From the NCBI GenBank assembly GCA_041745535.1, contig JBGTIS010000035.1, positions 1-29,952 of the forward strand: 29,952 nucleotides of DNA, written 5' to 3'. Each line of letters begins with the position of its first letter. Position 1 is the stretch's first letter. The notes beneath the pieces are model-generated. The model saw nothing but the letters and a program-made list of their open reading frames with translations, ran no database searches and had not been told where the DNA came from. Shown here one piece after another: positions 1 to 7,699 of this stretch. The stretch is from JBGTIS01 sp041745535 (lineage in GTDB: Bacteria > Bacteroidota > Bacteroidia > Cytophagales > Cyclobacteriaceae). A program made the position numbers and the translations under genes.

Positions 1-159
1 TACTATTTTCTTGTCTAGAGCAATATCCCGCCATGCCCTCAACACTGAATCTTCTATCCATAGGCTCAGGCTTCCACGAGTGCACAAACTTTTGTTGTAG
101 GCTTTCCAGCTGCTGATTTTGTACTTATCTTTAGCTGGGGTTGTGGTAGATGGTAACAT
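1..159 (-). CDS. Transposase N-terminus (IS5/IS4-like DDE family), partial
   Basis: This is an ATG-started reading frame of 53 codons, open to the window edge. The peptide contains KYKISSWKAYNKSL, then RGSLSLWIED and a following Trp. That layout is the usual N-terminus of IS5-group transposases, in which a Tyr/Asn-rich stretch leads to a Leu-Trp motif before the DDE domain. The catalytic domain would lie to the left, outside the window, so activity cannot be judged. It points away from the other genes and toward the edge. Assignment rests on motif resemblance alone; the exact IS is not identified. Confidence 0.6.
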   Translation of the reverse strand, partial: MLPSTTTPAKDKYKISSWKAYNKSLCTRGSLSLWIEDSVLRAWRDIALDKKIV

Positions 160-230
160 CGCTTCTTTGAGGTTTAGACACTACAAAGATAGGCTACAAT
201 CTTTTTTTCTACTATTCCACTTTTATCGTT
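1..230 (-). mobile_element. Partial insertion sequence, IS5-like, cut by the window edge
   Basis: This stretch holds the 5' part of a transposase gene on the minus strand (start at 159) plus its short upstream region, so it is one end of an IS that continues beyond the left edge. The outer boundary cannot be fixed because the other terminal inverted repeat is not in the window. It should lie between the transposase start and about 231, where sequence coding for a different transposase begins. Bases around 170-205 (GGTTTAGACACTACAAAGAT) are the likely terminal region, but this is inference only. Confidence 0.5.
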
Positions 231-446
231 GCAACAAAGTCGAGCAAAACACATATTTTTGATGAGGAACTTTATAAAGACAGGTCAGTCATTGAACACG
301 TCAATGCCTGGATTGATGGGTTTAAAGCATTGCTAGTCAGATTTGAGTTTACAGTCAGAAACTGGATGAGTCTGCACTTTATGGTATTTACCATTATTTT
401 TCTACGAAAAATAATAAAATCGCAAAAGTTTAAACAGCCTCTTTGA
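231..446 (+). pseudogene. Transposase C-terminal remnant (second, different IS)
   Basis: The frame ending at the TGA at 444-446 reads FDEELYKDRSVIEHVNAWID, then a GFKALLVRFE-type stretch and a final Ile/Phe-Leu-Arg-Lys stretch. This is the typical C-terminal end of a DDE transposase: the conserved Y-x(2)-R-x(2)-[IV]-E motif carrying the last catalytic Glu, followed by NAW(I/L)D and an RF stretch. No start codon or DDE core lies upstream, because the frame runs into the neighbouring IS at about 230. It is therefore a truncated 3' remnant, probably cut when the adjacent element inserted. Orientation is opposite to the partial transposase at the edge. Confidence 0.65.
393..415. repeat. 9-bp perfect inverted repeat (stem-loop) in transposase remnant
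   Basis: ATTATTTTT, a 5-nt spacer CTACG, then AAAAATAAT form a perfect stem. It sits just before the stop codon of the transposase remnant and is purely A/T. It could fold as a weak terminator for readthrough from the IS toward the creatininase gene, or be chance in AT-rich sequence. Confidence 0.3.
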
Positions 447-504
447 GTAAGCAATATTTAGAGAGCGAAAATGCCTTCATTTATTTTGACACCAAATTGT
501 TTCT

Positions 505-512
505 TACTTTTG
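505..512 (+). promoter_or_regulatory. TAnnTTTG -7 box of Bacteroidota type, 4 nt before an ATG
   Basis: TACTTTTG matches the Bacteroidota -7 consensus TAnnTTTG. A TTTTG lies 16 nt upstream (484-488), shorter than the usual 19-21 nt spacing. The box ends only 4 nt before the ATG at 517, so a transcript started here would be leaderless or nearly so. There is no recognisable Shine-Dalgarno sequence, which fits but does not prove this. Confidence 0.3.
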
Positions 513-516
513 CTCT

Positions 517-1293
517 ATGACATCCAGACCCTACATTCTCGCTGAAACCAACTGGAAAGCTGTTCAACAAACGAAATTTGAAGTGGCCATTTTACCCTGG
601 GGTGCCACGGAAGCCCACAACTATCATTTGCCCTATAACACCGATGTGGCACAATGCGATTATGTGGCTGCCGAATCGGCCCGATTAGCCTGGGAAACGG
701 GAGCCAAAGTAGTAGTTTTGCCTACCGTACCTTTTGGGGTAAATACCGGTCAGCTTGATATTCCTTTGTGCATCAACATGAATCCCAGTACCCAATTGGT
801 AGTTTTAAAGGATGTAGCACAATCGCTTTCGATGCAGGGCATTCATAAGCTGCTTGTAATGAATGGGCATGGAGGCAACGATTTTAAACAGATGATTCGG
901 GAGGTGCAGGTCCATTATCCGGATATGTTTATCTGTACCATGCACTGGTTCCGGGCCATAGACTGGAATCAGTACTTTGATGAACCGGGCGACCATGCCG
1001 GTGAAATGGAAACCAGCGCCATGATGCACATCGCCCCACAACTGGTTTTATCGTTGACTGAGGCCGGAAACGGCCAATCCAGGCGATTCCGGTTAAAAGC
1101 CCTGCAGGAAGGCTGGGTATGGGCACAACGGGAATGGCGTAAGGCTACCATTGATACAGGTGTCGGTAATCCGGCCAAAGCCACCGCGGAAAAAGGGAGA
1201 ATTTATTTAGAAGATACGGCAAAGCAAATCGCTACATTCCTTATTGATTTGGCCAAAGCTGATAGACAGGATTTATATGAACCAATCCTTTAA
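517..1293 (+). CDS. Creatininase-family amidohydrolase
   Basis: This 258-residue protein has the length and motifs of the creatininase/MftE family of metal-dependent amidohydrolases. Near residue 27 is PWGATEAHNYHLPYNTD, the family metal-binding signature in which Glu32, His34 and Asp43 are expected ligands. NGHGGN follows at 116-121 with His118, and then DHAGEMETS at 159-167 with His160 and Glu165. Family members cleave cyclic amides such as creatinine or act in degradation of cyclic nitrogen compounds; the substrate here cannot be told. Some members hydrolyse formamide-like groups in cofactor pathways. The gene starts with ATG and appears to stand alone, between an IS remnant and a redoxin fragment. 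The fold is clear; the reaction is open. Confidence 0.9.
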   Translation: MTSRPYILAETNWKAVQQTKFEVAILPWGATEAHNYHLPYNTDVAQCDYVAAESARLAWETGAKVVVLPTVPFGVNTGQLDIPLCINMNPSTQLVVLKDVAQSLSMQGIHKLLVMNGHGGNDFKQMIREVQVHYPDMFICTMHWFRAIDWNQYFDEPGDHAGEMETSAMMHIAPQLVLSLTEAGNGQSRRFRLKALQEGWVWAQREWRKATIDTGVGNPAKATAEKGRIYLEDTAKQIATFLIDLAKADRQDLYEPIL

Positions 1294-1362
1294 TAATGTA
1301 ATTTAAAATCAAATAACAGGAAACAATTAAAACGATAGAATTGTCCTCTTTGTATAGCCAAA

Positions 1363-1479
1363 ATGCCCACCATTTTTATTCTGGGTAAACAGGGAAAAGT
1401 AGTACACCGACAAAGGGGTGTGGGCGATTATAGTCAGGCTCCATTCAAACAACAAATGGAAAATTGGATTAATCAATAA
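1363..1479 (+). pseudogene. C-terminal tail of a thioredoxin/TlpA-like redoxin
   Basis: Thirty-eight codons from 1363 to a TAA at 1477-1479 read PTIFILGKQGKVVHRQRGVG, then a short helix ending in WINQ. The cis-proline P-T-x-F-[IV]-[LI] followed by a G-K-[VI] turn and a final amphipathic helix is the C-terminal beta-alpha end of thioredoxin-fold proteins of the TlpA/AhpC type. The CxxC-containing N-terminal part is absent; upstream sequence in this frame does not look like a redoxin. It is thus a leftover 3' end of a deleted gene immediately after the creatininase gene. The assignment rests on a short stretch. Confidence 0.5.
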
Positions 1480-1560
1480 AGCATAATACTTTTCTTCATA
1501 ACTGTACAGGTCAAAATAAGAATGATGAAGCTAAATGCCAGCTTTTTCAAATATCGCATA

Positions 1561-3387
1561 TTATCCCAAAGCCTTGTCCAGGTTATAAGCCGCGCTGATC
1601 AGTGAAATATGGGTAAACGCCTGGGGAAAATTGCCCAATGCTTCACCCTCTGCACCAGTTTCTTCACCAAACAGCCCCAAATGATTGGCATAACCGGTCA
1701 TTTGTTCAAACATCAGTCGGGCCTGGTCTAATTTTTTAGGATCGGTATGTCCCGCCCGGGTAAGTGCCTCTACCATCCAGAAAGTACACATATTGAAGGT
1801 GCCTTCTTCTCCCTTCAACCCATCTATTGACTTAGCCGTATTATACCGGTAAACCAAGCTATCGGACACCAACCCGCCCTGATCTGGTGAAGCCAGCATT
1901 TTGTCTATGGTATTCAGCATGCGTTTATCGGTAGGAGAAACAAAGAATACCAGCGGCATAATCAGATTGGCGGCATCCAGGTTGTCGCTGTCATAGGCCT
2001 GTACAAAAGCATGAATTTCCTTGTTGTACCCTTTGGTCATGATCTCCAGATAAATTTCGTCCCTAATGCGCAGCCACTTTTCCCGGTCAGCCGGAAAAGA
2101 TCGCTTGTCAGCCAACCGGATGGCCCGGTCCAGGGCTACCCAACTCATCAGTTTGGAATACACAAAATGCTGTTTCTCGCCCCTTACCTCCCATATGCCT
2201 TCGTCTTTCATTTGCCAATGATCGGCAATCCAGTTGATCAGTTTACGGAGGCTGTGCCAGAAGTCATAAGAGATCGGGCTTCCATATTTATTGTACAGGT
2301 ACACCGCATCCATAAGCTCTCCGTAAATATCAAGCTGTAGTTGGTTATATGCCCCATTGCCAATGCGTACAGGCTGTGAAGCACGGTAGCCCTCCAGATG
2401 GTCAAGGGTATCCTCTTTTAATTCGTGTTGTCCATGAATGCCATACATAATCTGCAATGATCCGTCAGGGTTTATTTCCTCGCACCTTTCTTCTATCCAA
2501 TGCATAAAATTAGCAGCTTCTTCGGTAAACCCTATTCTCATCAGTCCATACAGGCTGAAAGCCGCATCCCGAATCCAGGTATACCGATAATCCCAGTTTC
2601 TTTCACCGCCTATTTCTTCGGGCAGGCTACAGGTAGGCGCTGCCACAATAGCGCCGGTAGGTTCAAAAGTAAGCAGTTTTAATACCAGGGCCGAACGATG
2701 CACCATTTCTCTCCATCTGCCTGAATAGGTGCATCTGGATATCCAGTTTCTCCAGAATTCTACGGTATCATTAAAGCCTTGGTAAACCTCGTCCTCAGAA
2801 AAACATTCCAGACAGGGTTGGTCTTTATCAACCTCTTTTAACACAAAATTTACGCAATCTCCTTCGTCCAGATCAATTTCGGCTACTACGCCTGTACCTT
2901 TCTTCTTTAAGAGAGCCGACGTAGATAATCCTATGCTGAAATTACTGGAATGAAATGCGGCTCCATGCTCGTTGATGATGGTTTGATGGGTATCACGGCC
3001 ATAATTGAATGCAGGGACACATTCTACTTTTAAGGTAAGCCTGCCCCGCACCATTTTTATCCGCCGAACCAGTCGGTTTTTACCAACCCCGATCACAGCC
3101 TTGCCAACTGGCATATAATCTATTATTTCACAAACACCATGGTCGGTCAGAAATCGGGTAACCAGCACATTGGTTTCGGGCCAGTAAAATTGCTTGCACT
3201 TATATTCAGCATGCACGGGTGTTATTTTAAAACTCCCCCCCTTTTTTTCATCCAGAATGGCTCCAAATATGCTGGGTGAATCAAAAAATGGATAACAGAA
3301 CCAGTCGATGGCGCCATTCATGCCTACCAGTGCCACGGTGCGCATATTGCCAATCAGACCATAATTTTCGATGGGTTGGTATGTCAT
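1561..3387 (-). CDS. Glycoside hydrolase family 15 (glucoamylase/trehalase-like)
   Basis: The 608-residue protein matches bacterial GH15 enzymes in length and order of parts. The N-terminus has YGLIGNMRTVALVGMNGAID (9-28), part of the beta-sandwich domain that opens this family. The (alpha/alpha)6 barrel follows, with GGERNWDYRYTWIRDAAF at 260-277, the catalytic-centre motif with acidic residues around the W-D-Y-R-Y-T-W-I-R-D core. Near the C-terminus EEGTFNMCTFWMVEAL carries the second catalytic Glu. Known members hydrolyse trehalose or release glucose from alpha-glucans. No signal peptide is visible, so it is probably cytoplasmic and works on internal trehalose or oligosaccharide. It has its own spacer on both sides and no obvious operon partner. 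Substrate choice between trehalose and maltooligosaccharide cannot be made from sequence. Confidence 0.93.
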   Translation of the reverse strand: MTYQPIENYGLIGNMRTVALVGMNGAIDWFCYPFFDSPSIFGAILDEKKGGSFKITPVHAEYKCKQFYWPETNVLVTRFLTDHGVCEIIDYMPVGKAVIGVGKNRLVRRIKMVRGRLTLKVECVPAFNYGRDTHQTIINEHGAAFHSSNFSIGLSTSALLKKKGTGVVAEIDLDEGDCVNFVLKEVDKDQPCLECFSEDEVYQGFNDTVEFWRNWISRCTYSGRWREMVHRSALVLKLLTFEPTGAIVAAPTCSLPEEIGGERNWDYRYTWIRDAAFSLYGLMRIGFTEEAANFMHWIEERCEEINPDGSLQIMYGIHGQHELKEDTLDHLEGYRASQPVRIGNGAYNQLQLDIYGELMDAVYLYNKYGSPISYDFWHSLRKLINWIADHWQMKDEGIWEVRGEKQHFVYSKLMSWVALDRAIRLADKRSFPADREKWLRIRDEIYLEIMTKGYNKEIHAFVQAYDSDNLDAANLIMPLVFFVSPTDKRMLNTIDKMLASPDQGGLVSDSLVYRYNTAKSIDGLKGEEGTFNMCTFWMVEALTRAGHTDPKKLDQARLMFEQMTGYANHLGLFGEETGAEGEALGNFPQAFTHISLISAAYNLDKALG

Positions 3388-3495
3388 ATTTTTAATATTC
3401 TAATTATGCCGGTGAAAATGATAACCTTTGAATAATAGGAAAAGTTATATAGCCGACAAAATATACATGCACTACAACGATGTATACTAAACAAA

Positions 3496-4518
3496 TTATT
3501 GATTGGCAAACAGGGTGGCATATTTAATTGCCTGAATCATGCTTTCCGGGTTAGCCTCATTTTTTCCGCCTTTGTCAAAAGCGGTTCCATGGTCGACCGA
3601 CACCCTGATGATAGGCAGACCCAGGGTAATATTCACACCTGACATGCCTTCCCATTTGCCTGTTTGATGATTATAATTAAATCCTGTTAATTTGGTTGGA
3701 ATATGCCCCTGATCGTGGTACGTGCATACCACAATATCATACTGACCACCTTTCAATTTGGGAAAAACGGTGTCAGGGGGATGTGGGCCATCGGCCTGTA
3801 TTCCTATTTTCCTGGCCGCTTCAATGGCAGGTCTGATTTCTTCTATTTCTTCGGTTCCAAAAAGTCCGTTCTCACCGGCGTGTGGATTTAATCCGTTTAC
3901 CGCGATTCTTGGCTGTAAAATACCCATTCTTTTCAGGGCTTCATCAGCTAGCTGTATCACATTCACAATTCTTTCCTTTTTGGTTCTTTCAATAGCTTCC
4001 CGGAGTGAAACATGGGTGCTTACGTGTACCACCCTAAAATCACCGTCCGCCAACATCATGGCATAATTCTTACTTTTTGTTTTTTCCGCGAATATCTCTG
4101 TATGCCCCGCATAATTATACCCAGCCAACTGAATGGCCTCCTTGTTAATTGGTCCGGTTACAGTGGCCTGTACCTGATTTTTATTGGCCAATGTAATTAC
4201 TTTTTCCACATATTCGAATGAAGCTTTGCCAGTCATAGCAGCCACTGCATTATGCCTAAATTGGAACATATCAATATTATGCATATCCAAAACATCGATA
4301 GTCCCAGGCTCGTATGTTCCCTCTTCAGGTTTTTCAATAATGTTTACTTTGTTTTTCAGTCCGCAAAACGCGATCGCCTTTTGAATAATTTGGCTGTCGC
4401 AAACTATCAGGGGCCTGCACTTTTTATATAATTCTAATTCGTTGAGTGCCTTTACAGAAACTTCAGGCCCGATGCCTGCCGGATCTCCTGCACTAATGGC
4501 TATAATTGGTTTATTCAT
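3496..4518 (-). CDS. pdxA2: PdxA-family dehydrogenase, probably PdxA2 (tetronate 4-phosphate dehydrogenase)
   Basis: At 340 residues this is a full-length PdxA-family NAD-dependent dehydrogenase. It has AISAGDPAGIGPEVSVKAL at the N-terminus, TGPINKEAIQLAGY and AGHTE in the middle, and CTYHDQGHIPTKL and DHGTAFDKGG near the end; the His residues of these motifs are the metal ligands of the family. PdxA makes a precursor of pyridoxal phosphate from 4-hydroxythreonine phosphate. The close paralogue PdxA2 oxidises D-erythronate or D-threonate 4-phosphate to a labile product giving dihydroxyacetone phosphate. The gene lies 22 nt downstream of a DUF1537 tetronate kinase remnant on the same strand, the known partner of PdxA2, so the catabolic role is preferred. 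Because the kinase is broken, this enzyme may have lost its substrate supply or serve PLP synthesis instead. Confidence 0.88.
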   Translation of the reverse strand: MNKPIIAISAGDPAGIGPEVSVKALNELELYKKCRPLIVCDSQIIQKAIAFCGLKNKVNIIEKPEEGTYEPGTIDVLDMHNIDMFQFRHNAVAAMTGKASFEYVEKVITLANKNQVQATVTGPINKEAIQLAGYNYAGHTEIFAEKTKSKNYAMMLADGDFRVVHVSTHVSLREAIERTKKERIVNVIQLADEALKRMGILQPRIAVNGLNPHAGENGLFGTEEIEEIRPAIEAARKIGIQADGPHPPDTVFPKLKGGQYDIVVCTYHDQGHIPTKLTGFNYNHQTGKWEGMSGVNITLGLPIIRVSVDHGTAFDKGGKNEANPESMIQAIKYATLFANQ

Positions 4519-4540
4519 TTTAATATTCCTCCATTGGTGG

Positions 4541-5459
4541 TTATTTTAAAAACTCCACAGGCCATTGATAACTACCCGGTTTTATGGTCAATACCTGATG
4601 ATTGGATTCGTTGATCAAAGTAACGGCACCTTCTTTATATGTTTTTTCTACTTTCAGGTTTTTCCAATTCATTTTTCTTATAAACATGGAAGCTGTTTCT
4701 CCTCCTTCAATCAATAAATGAACCGGAGCTTTTTTGTAGGTAGTTATCAATTTCGCTATAGCAGTAAGCAGTTCAATAATTTTTTTCCGCAGATCAGCAT
4801 CTGTAACCTGTTGTTTAGGACCAGTCCATACTACCTGCGTTGCTTCGTCTGATTCATTTAATATGGCTGTGCGAAAAAGGTCAAACAATTCTTCATAAGG
4901 GTAATTAATTAACAATTCCAGGGATATTCGATGAATGGAAACACCCTTGTCTGCCAGTATTTTTACGGTTTCCAAACTGGAGTTAGAAATACTTCCTACA
5001 ATAAAATGACTTTTGATAGTAACTAAATCAGGGTTGGGTAGGTCGTAAGAATCAGGCTCAATATTGAATTTCAATGTGACCAATTCTTTAAAGAAATCCG
5101 TTCCGCCGGCTAATAAAAATTTAGAATTCAAAAAAGCGGCTCCCCATGCGATAATATCTTCTCTACTGCCTGCATCCGGAATAATTATTTTATTTTGCTG
5201 AGGCCATTGCGCTTTTATTTGCGCGCATTTACAGCAAAGTACAGCATCAGAATCATCTGCCACTAACTCTTCAACCCGTGACGTTGTACGGGGATATTCC
5301 GGATCTGAATTAAAATCTGTTTCATTGAGTGGTAAATCATTAATATAATAGGTTCCATCTTTAATAATTCTTCCTTTGGATGGGTTGGCAGGTATGAGCA
5401 ATGCCTGATATTTCTGCCGCGCCTGTTAAATCGTCCGCTATCGCTAAAATTTTTAACAT
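4541..5459 (-). pseudogene. Four-carbon acid sugar (tetronate) kinase, DUF1537 family, with internal deletion
   Basis: The frame from 5401 to 4541 encodes the C-terminal two thirds of a DUF1537 kinase. It starts at LLIPANPSKGRIIKDGTYYI, continues with the NDLPLNETDF-like stretch and ends with LLIEGGETASMFIRKMNW and LTIKPGSYQWP, the ATP-binding end of the family. Its only start candidate is a TTG inside a conserved motif. Just upstream, in another frame, an ATG at 5459 opens MLKILAIADDLTGAAEISGI, the family N-terminus with the DD motif. The two frames meet at about 5396-5405. In intact members roughly 100 residues separate these two motifs, so some 300 bp and the reading frame were lost. Missing residues include much of the sugar-acid-binding domain. 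The product should not be a working kinase. Confidence 0.85.
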
Positions 5460-5466
5460 CGCCGAA

Positions 5467-5583
5467 TTAGAAAGACACCTCCACTTTAATTACTTTAGAT
5501 TTAGGCTTCAGCCAGGCATCAAATTGCCCCCATTTCATCAAATTTAATTTATTTTCTCCATTTGTATAGTTAAGATAAGATAC
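5467..5583 (-). pseudogene. C-terminal tail of an unidentified gene upstream of the kinase
   Basis: Thirty-eight codons end in TAA at 5469-5467 and read ...NLMKWGQFDAWLKPKSKVIK and then VEVSF. The stop lies 7 nt before the kinase ATG (5459), a typical operon spacing, so this was probably the gene preceding the kinase and pdxA2. The frame meets a TAG at 5586-5584 and has no start. I do not recognise the family; the alternating hydrophobic end suggests a beta-strand terminus. It may be a chance open stretch, but the tight spacing and protein-like composition favour a real 3' remnant. Confidence 0.4.
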
Positions 5584-5622
5584 CTAATAGCAAAAGGTAA
5601 ATTTTAACTCAGATATTTTTTT

Positions 5623-5630
5623 TATGTTTG
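5623..5630 (+). promoter_or_regulatory. TAnnTTTG -7 box, 3 nt before the alcohol dehydrogenase ATG
   Basis: TATGTTTG matches the Bacteroidota -7 consensus exactly and ends at 5630, three nt before the ATG at 5634. No clear TTTG -33 box lies 19-21 nt upstream. If used, transcription would begin at or inside the start codon. The same arrangement is seen before the creatininase gene. Confidence 0.3.
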
Positions 5631-5633
5631 TGT

Positions 5634-6752
5634 ATGAGCAAAACCTGCAAAGCCGCCATTGCCCAGGGGAATGGCACTTTTATAATCGATACCATTGCGG
5701 TAAATGAACCACAAGCCGATGAAGTACTGGTGGCAATTAAAGCTGCCGGCATATGCCATACCGACTATGATTCGCTGCGATGGGGTAAACCTATTGTGAT
5801 GGGGCATGAAGGCGCTGGCATAGTAACCGCCGTTGGAGAAAAGGTAACCCATGTAGATGTCGGCGACAAAGTGATACTGAACTGGGCGACCCCCTGTGGC
5901 CATTGCTTTCAGTGCAAACTAGGCAATGAGCATATTTGTGAAAACAATTCTCCGGTGGTGGCCGGGGCCAATGGTTATACACCGGGTCATGCACACCTTG
6001 AAGGAACACAGTGGAAAGGAAAAGCTATCGAAAGATCATTCAATCTGGGCACTATGGCAGAGTATGCCCTGGTCAAAGCCTCAGCGGTAGTCAAAAATTC
6101 CTCTGCCCATATGTCGTTTCCAGCGGCTAGTATTATCAGTTGTGGCGTGATGACGGGCATCGGTTCGGTACTTAACGCTGCCCGGGTAGTTCCCGGCTCC
6201 TCTGTGGTGGTATTGGGTGCCGGAGGCGTGGGGTTGAATGTGATTCAGGGAGCGAAGTTGTCTGAAGCATCCAAAATCATTGCCATAGATGTAAACGCCC
6301 AACGGCTGGAGATGGCTAAAAATTTTGGTGCTACCCACACACTATTGGCCGATAAAGCTGACAAAGGCCTGTCGCAAGCCGCCAAACAAGTGAAGACCCT
6401 CACGGATGGCAGAGGCGCCGACTATGCTTTCGAATGCACTGCCATTCCGAAACTGGGAGCCGCTCCATTGGCTATGATTCGGAATGCCGGCACAGCCGTG
6501 CAGGTAAGTGGCATTGAGCAGGAAATTACGATAGACATGAATCTTTTTGAGTGGGACAAAATTTATATCAATCCGTTATATGGCTGCTGTCGTCCACAAA
6601 CTGACTTTCCCAAGATTGTAGATTTTTACGAAAAAGGAGATTTACTCCTCGAAGAATTAATTACCCGTACCTACCCGATTGAAAATTTGCGACAGGCTTT
6701 TGATGATATGCTGGCCGGAAAAAATGCCAAAGGGGTACTTGTTTTTGACTAA
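5634..6752 (+). CDS. Zinc-dependent alcohol dehydrogenase (MDR, class III-like)
   Basis: This is a medium-chain NAD(P)-dependent alcohol dehydrogenase of about 372 residues. A TTG at 5628 extends the frame by two codons, but the ATG at 5634 gives the usual N-terminus. Catalytic zinc ligands are Cys41 (AGICHTDYD), His58 with Glu59 (GHEGAGIV) and a later Cys in SIISCGVMTG. The structural zinc lobe is Cys88, Cys91, Cys94 and Cys102 (CGHCFQCKLGNEHIC). The cofactor fold has LGAGGVGLNVIQ followed by IIAIDVN, whose Asp favours NAD. The layout resembles glutathione- or mycothiol-linked formaldehyde dehydrogenases and aryl-alcohol dehydrogenases. It is followed 23 nt later by an esterase-D-like hydrolase, the usual partner of a formaldehyde dehydrogenase. 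Substrate remains inferred. Confidence 0.92.
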   Translation: MSKTCKAAIAQGNGTFIIDTIAVNEPQADEVLVAIKAAGICHTDYDSLRWGKPIVMGHEGAGIVTAVGEKVTHVDVGDKVILNWATPCGHCFQCKLGNEHICENNSPVVAGANGYTPGHAHLEGTQWKGKAIERSFNLGTMAEYALVKASAVVKNSSAHMSFPAASIISCGVMTGIGSVLNAARVVPGSSVVVLGAGGVGLNVIQGAKLSEASKIIAIDVNAQRLEMAKNFGATHTLLADKADKGLSQAAKQVKTLTDGRGADYAFECTAIPKLGAAPLAMIRNAGTAVQVSGIEQEITIDMNLFEWDKIYINPLYGCCRPQTDFPKIVDFYEKGDLLLEELITRTYPIENLRQAFDDMLAGKNAKGVLVFD

Positions 6753-6775
6753 TATTAAAATCAGCAATTCCTGAA

Positions 6776-7573
6776 ATGTTCAGAACCACAGAAATTTCCG
6801 ATCCTGCCTTTGAAAGCAATCACCTCCGATATATTACGGTGAAAACGCCCCACCTCAGGGGAAGAGGCGATATTTGTGTGTTTGTACCCCCTGGGGAGCA
6901 ACTACAACATATCCCGTTGGTAATTCTGCTGCATGGGGTGTATGGCAGTGCCTGGGTTTGGACTCACAAAGCTGGGGTGCATTTTACCGCCCTGCAACTA
7001 ATCCAGCAACAGCAGATGCAACCGATGGCGATTGTAATGCCTTCCGACGGACTTTGGGGTGATGGTTCCGGCTATTTGGCACATGACGGACTTCAATTTG
7101 AAAAATGGATCGTAGAGGATGTTCCCGCGGCAGTGCGGGAAAATATTCCGGCAGTAAGTATCCAATCGCCTTTGTTTATCTCAGGCCTGTCGATGGGTGG
7201 TTTTGGCGCATTGCGGTTGGGCATTAAATATGGCAAACAATTTAAGGCGGTTTCTGCCCATTCCGCTATTACTGATATCGCGCAAATGACGCTTTTTGTA
7301 GAAGAGCCCATGTCTCATTATTTGTCAGCCAACAAAACTGACCATAGCGTTTGGGCTACGGTACAGGCCTGTAAACACTTTTTACCCGCCTTACGTTTCG
7401 ATTGCGGCACAGAAGACCAGTTGATTGATTATAACCGCGCCTTACACCGGCAGTTGGAAGCAGCAAATATTACCCATTTATATGAAGAGTTTCCCGGAGG
7501 GCACGCATGGGCATACTGGCAGCTGCATATCCGAAAAACCCTGCTATTCTTTCAGCAACACCTTTCCAAGTAG
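6776..7573 (+). CDS. Alpha/beta hydrolase, esterase D / S-formylglutathione hydrolase-like
   Basis: This 265-residue cytoplasmic alpha/beta hydrolase has the nucleophile elbow GLSMGG with Ser139, an acid at Asp214 in CGTEDQLIDYN and the catalytic His243 in FPGGHAWAYW. LLHGVYGSAWVW near residue 51 forms the oxyanion region. The HLRGRGDICVFVPPG start and the GGHxWxYW end are characteristic of the esterase D/tributyrin esterase group, which includes S-formylglutathione hydrolases and acetylxylan-type esterases. It lies 23 nt after the alcohol dehydrogenase and is probably co-transcribed. In known formaldehyde pathways such a pair oxidises a thiol adduct and then hydrolyses the thioester. Deacetylation of small esters is an equally possible role. 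Confidence 0.85.
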   Translation: MFRTTEISDPAFESNHLRYITVKTPHLRGRGDICVFVPPGEQLQHIPLVILLHGVYGSAWVWTHKAGVHFTALQLIQQQQMQPMAIVMPSDGLWGDGSGYLAHDGLQFEKWIVEDVPAAVRENIPAVSIQSPLFISGLSMGGFGALRLGIKYGKQFKAVSAHSAITDIAQMTLFVEEPMSHYLSANKTDHSVWATVQACKHFLPALRFDCGTEDQLIDYNRALHRQLEAANITHLYEEFPGGHAWAYWQLHIRKTLLFFQQHLSK

Positions 7574-7699
7574 TTAATTGTGACTTTTAATTTGTACAAA
7601 GTCGGGGTGAAAGGACGAGAATTCAACCAACTCCCAAATTACTTTTTTAAACAATTTGATTATTAATTTTTTAATAATTACTTTAATTTGCTAAAATTA

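Noticed and set aside
272..454. A 60-codon minus-strand ORF in the left spacer
   Set aside because: It is the antisense of the transposase C-terminal remnant, whose plus-strand translation matches a transposase end far better.
4012..4384. Overlapping plus-strand ORFs within pdxA2
   Set aside because: They are antisense shadows of a clear full-length PdxA-family gene.
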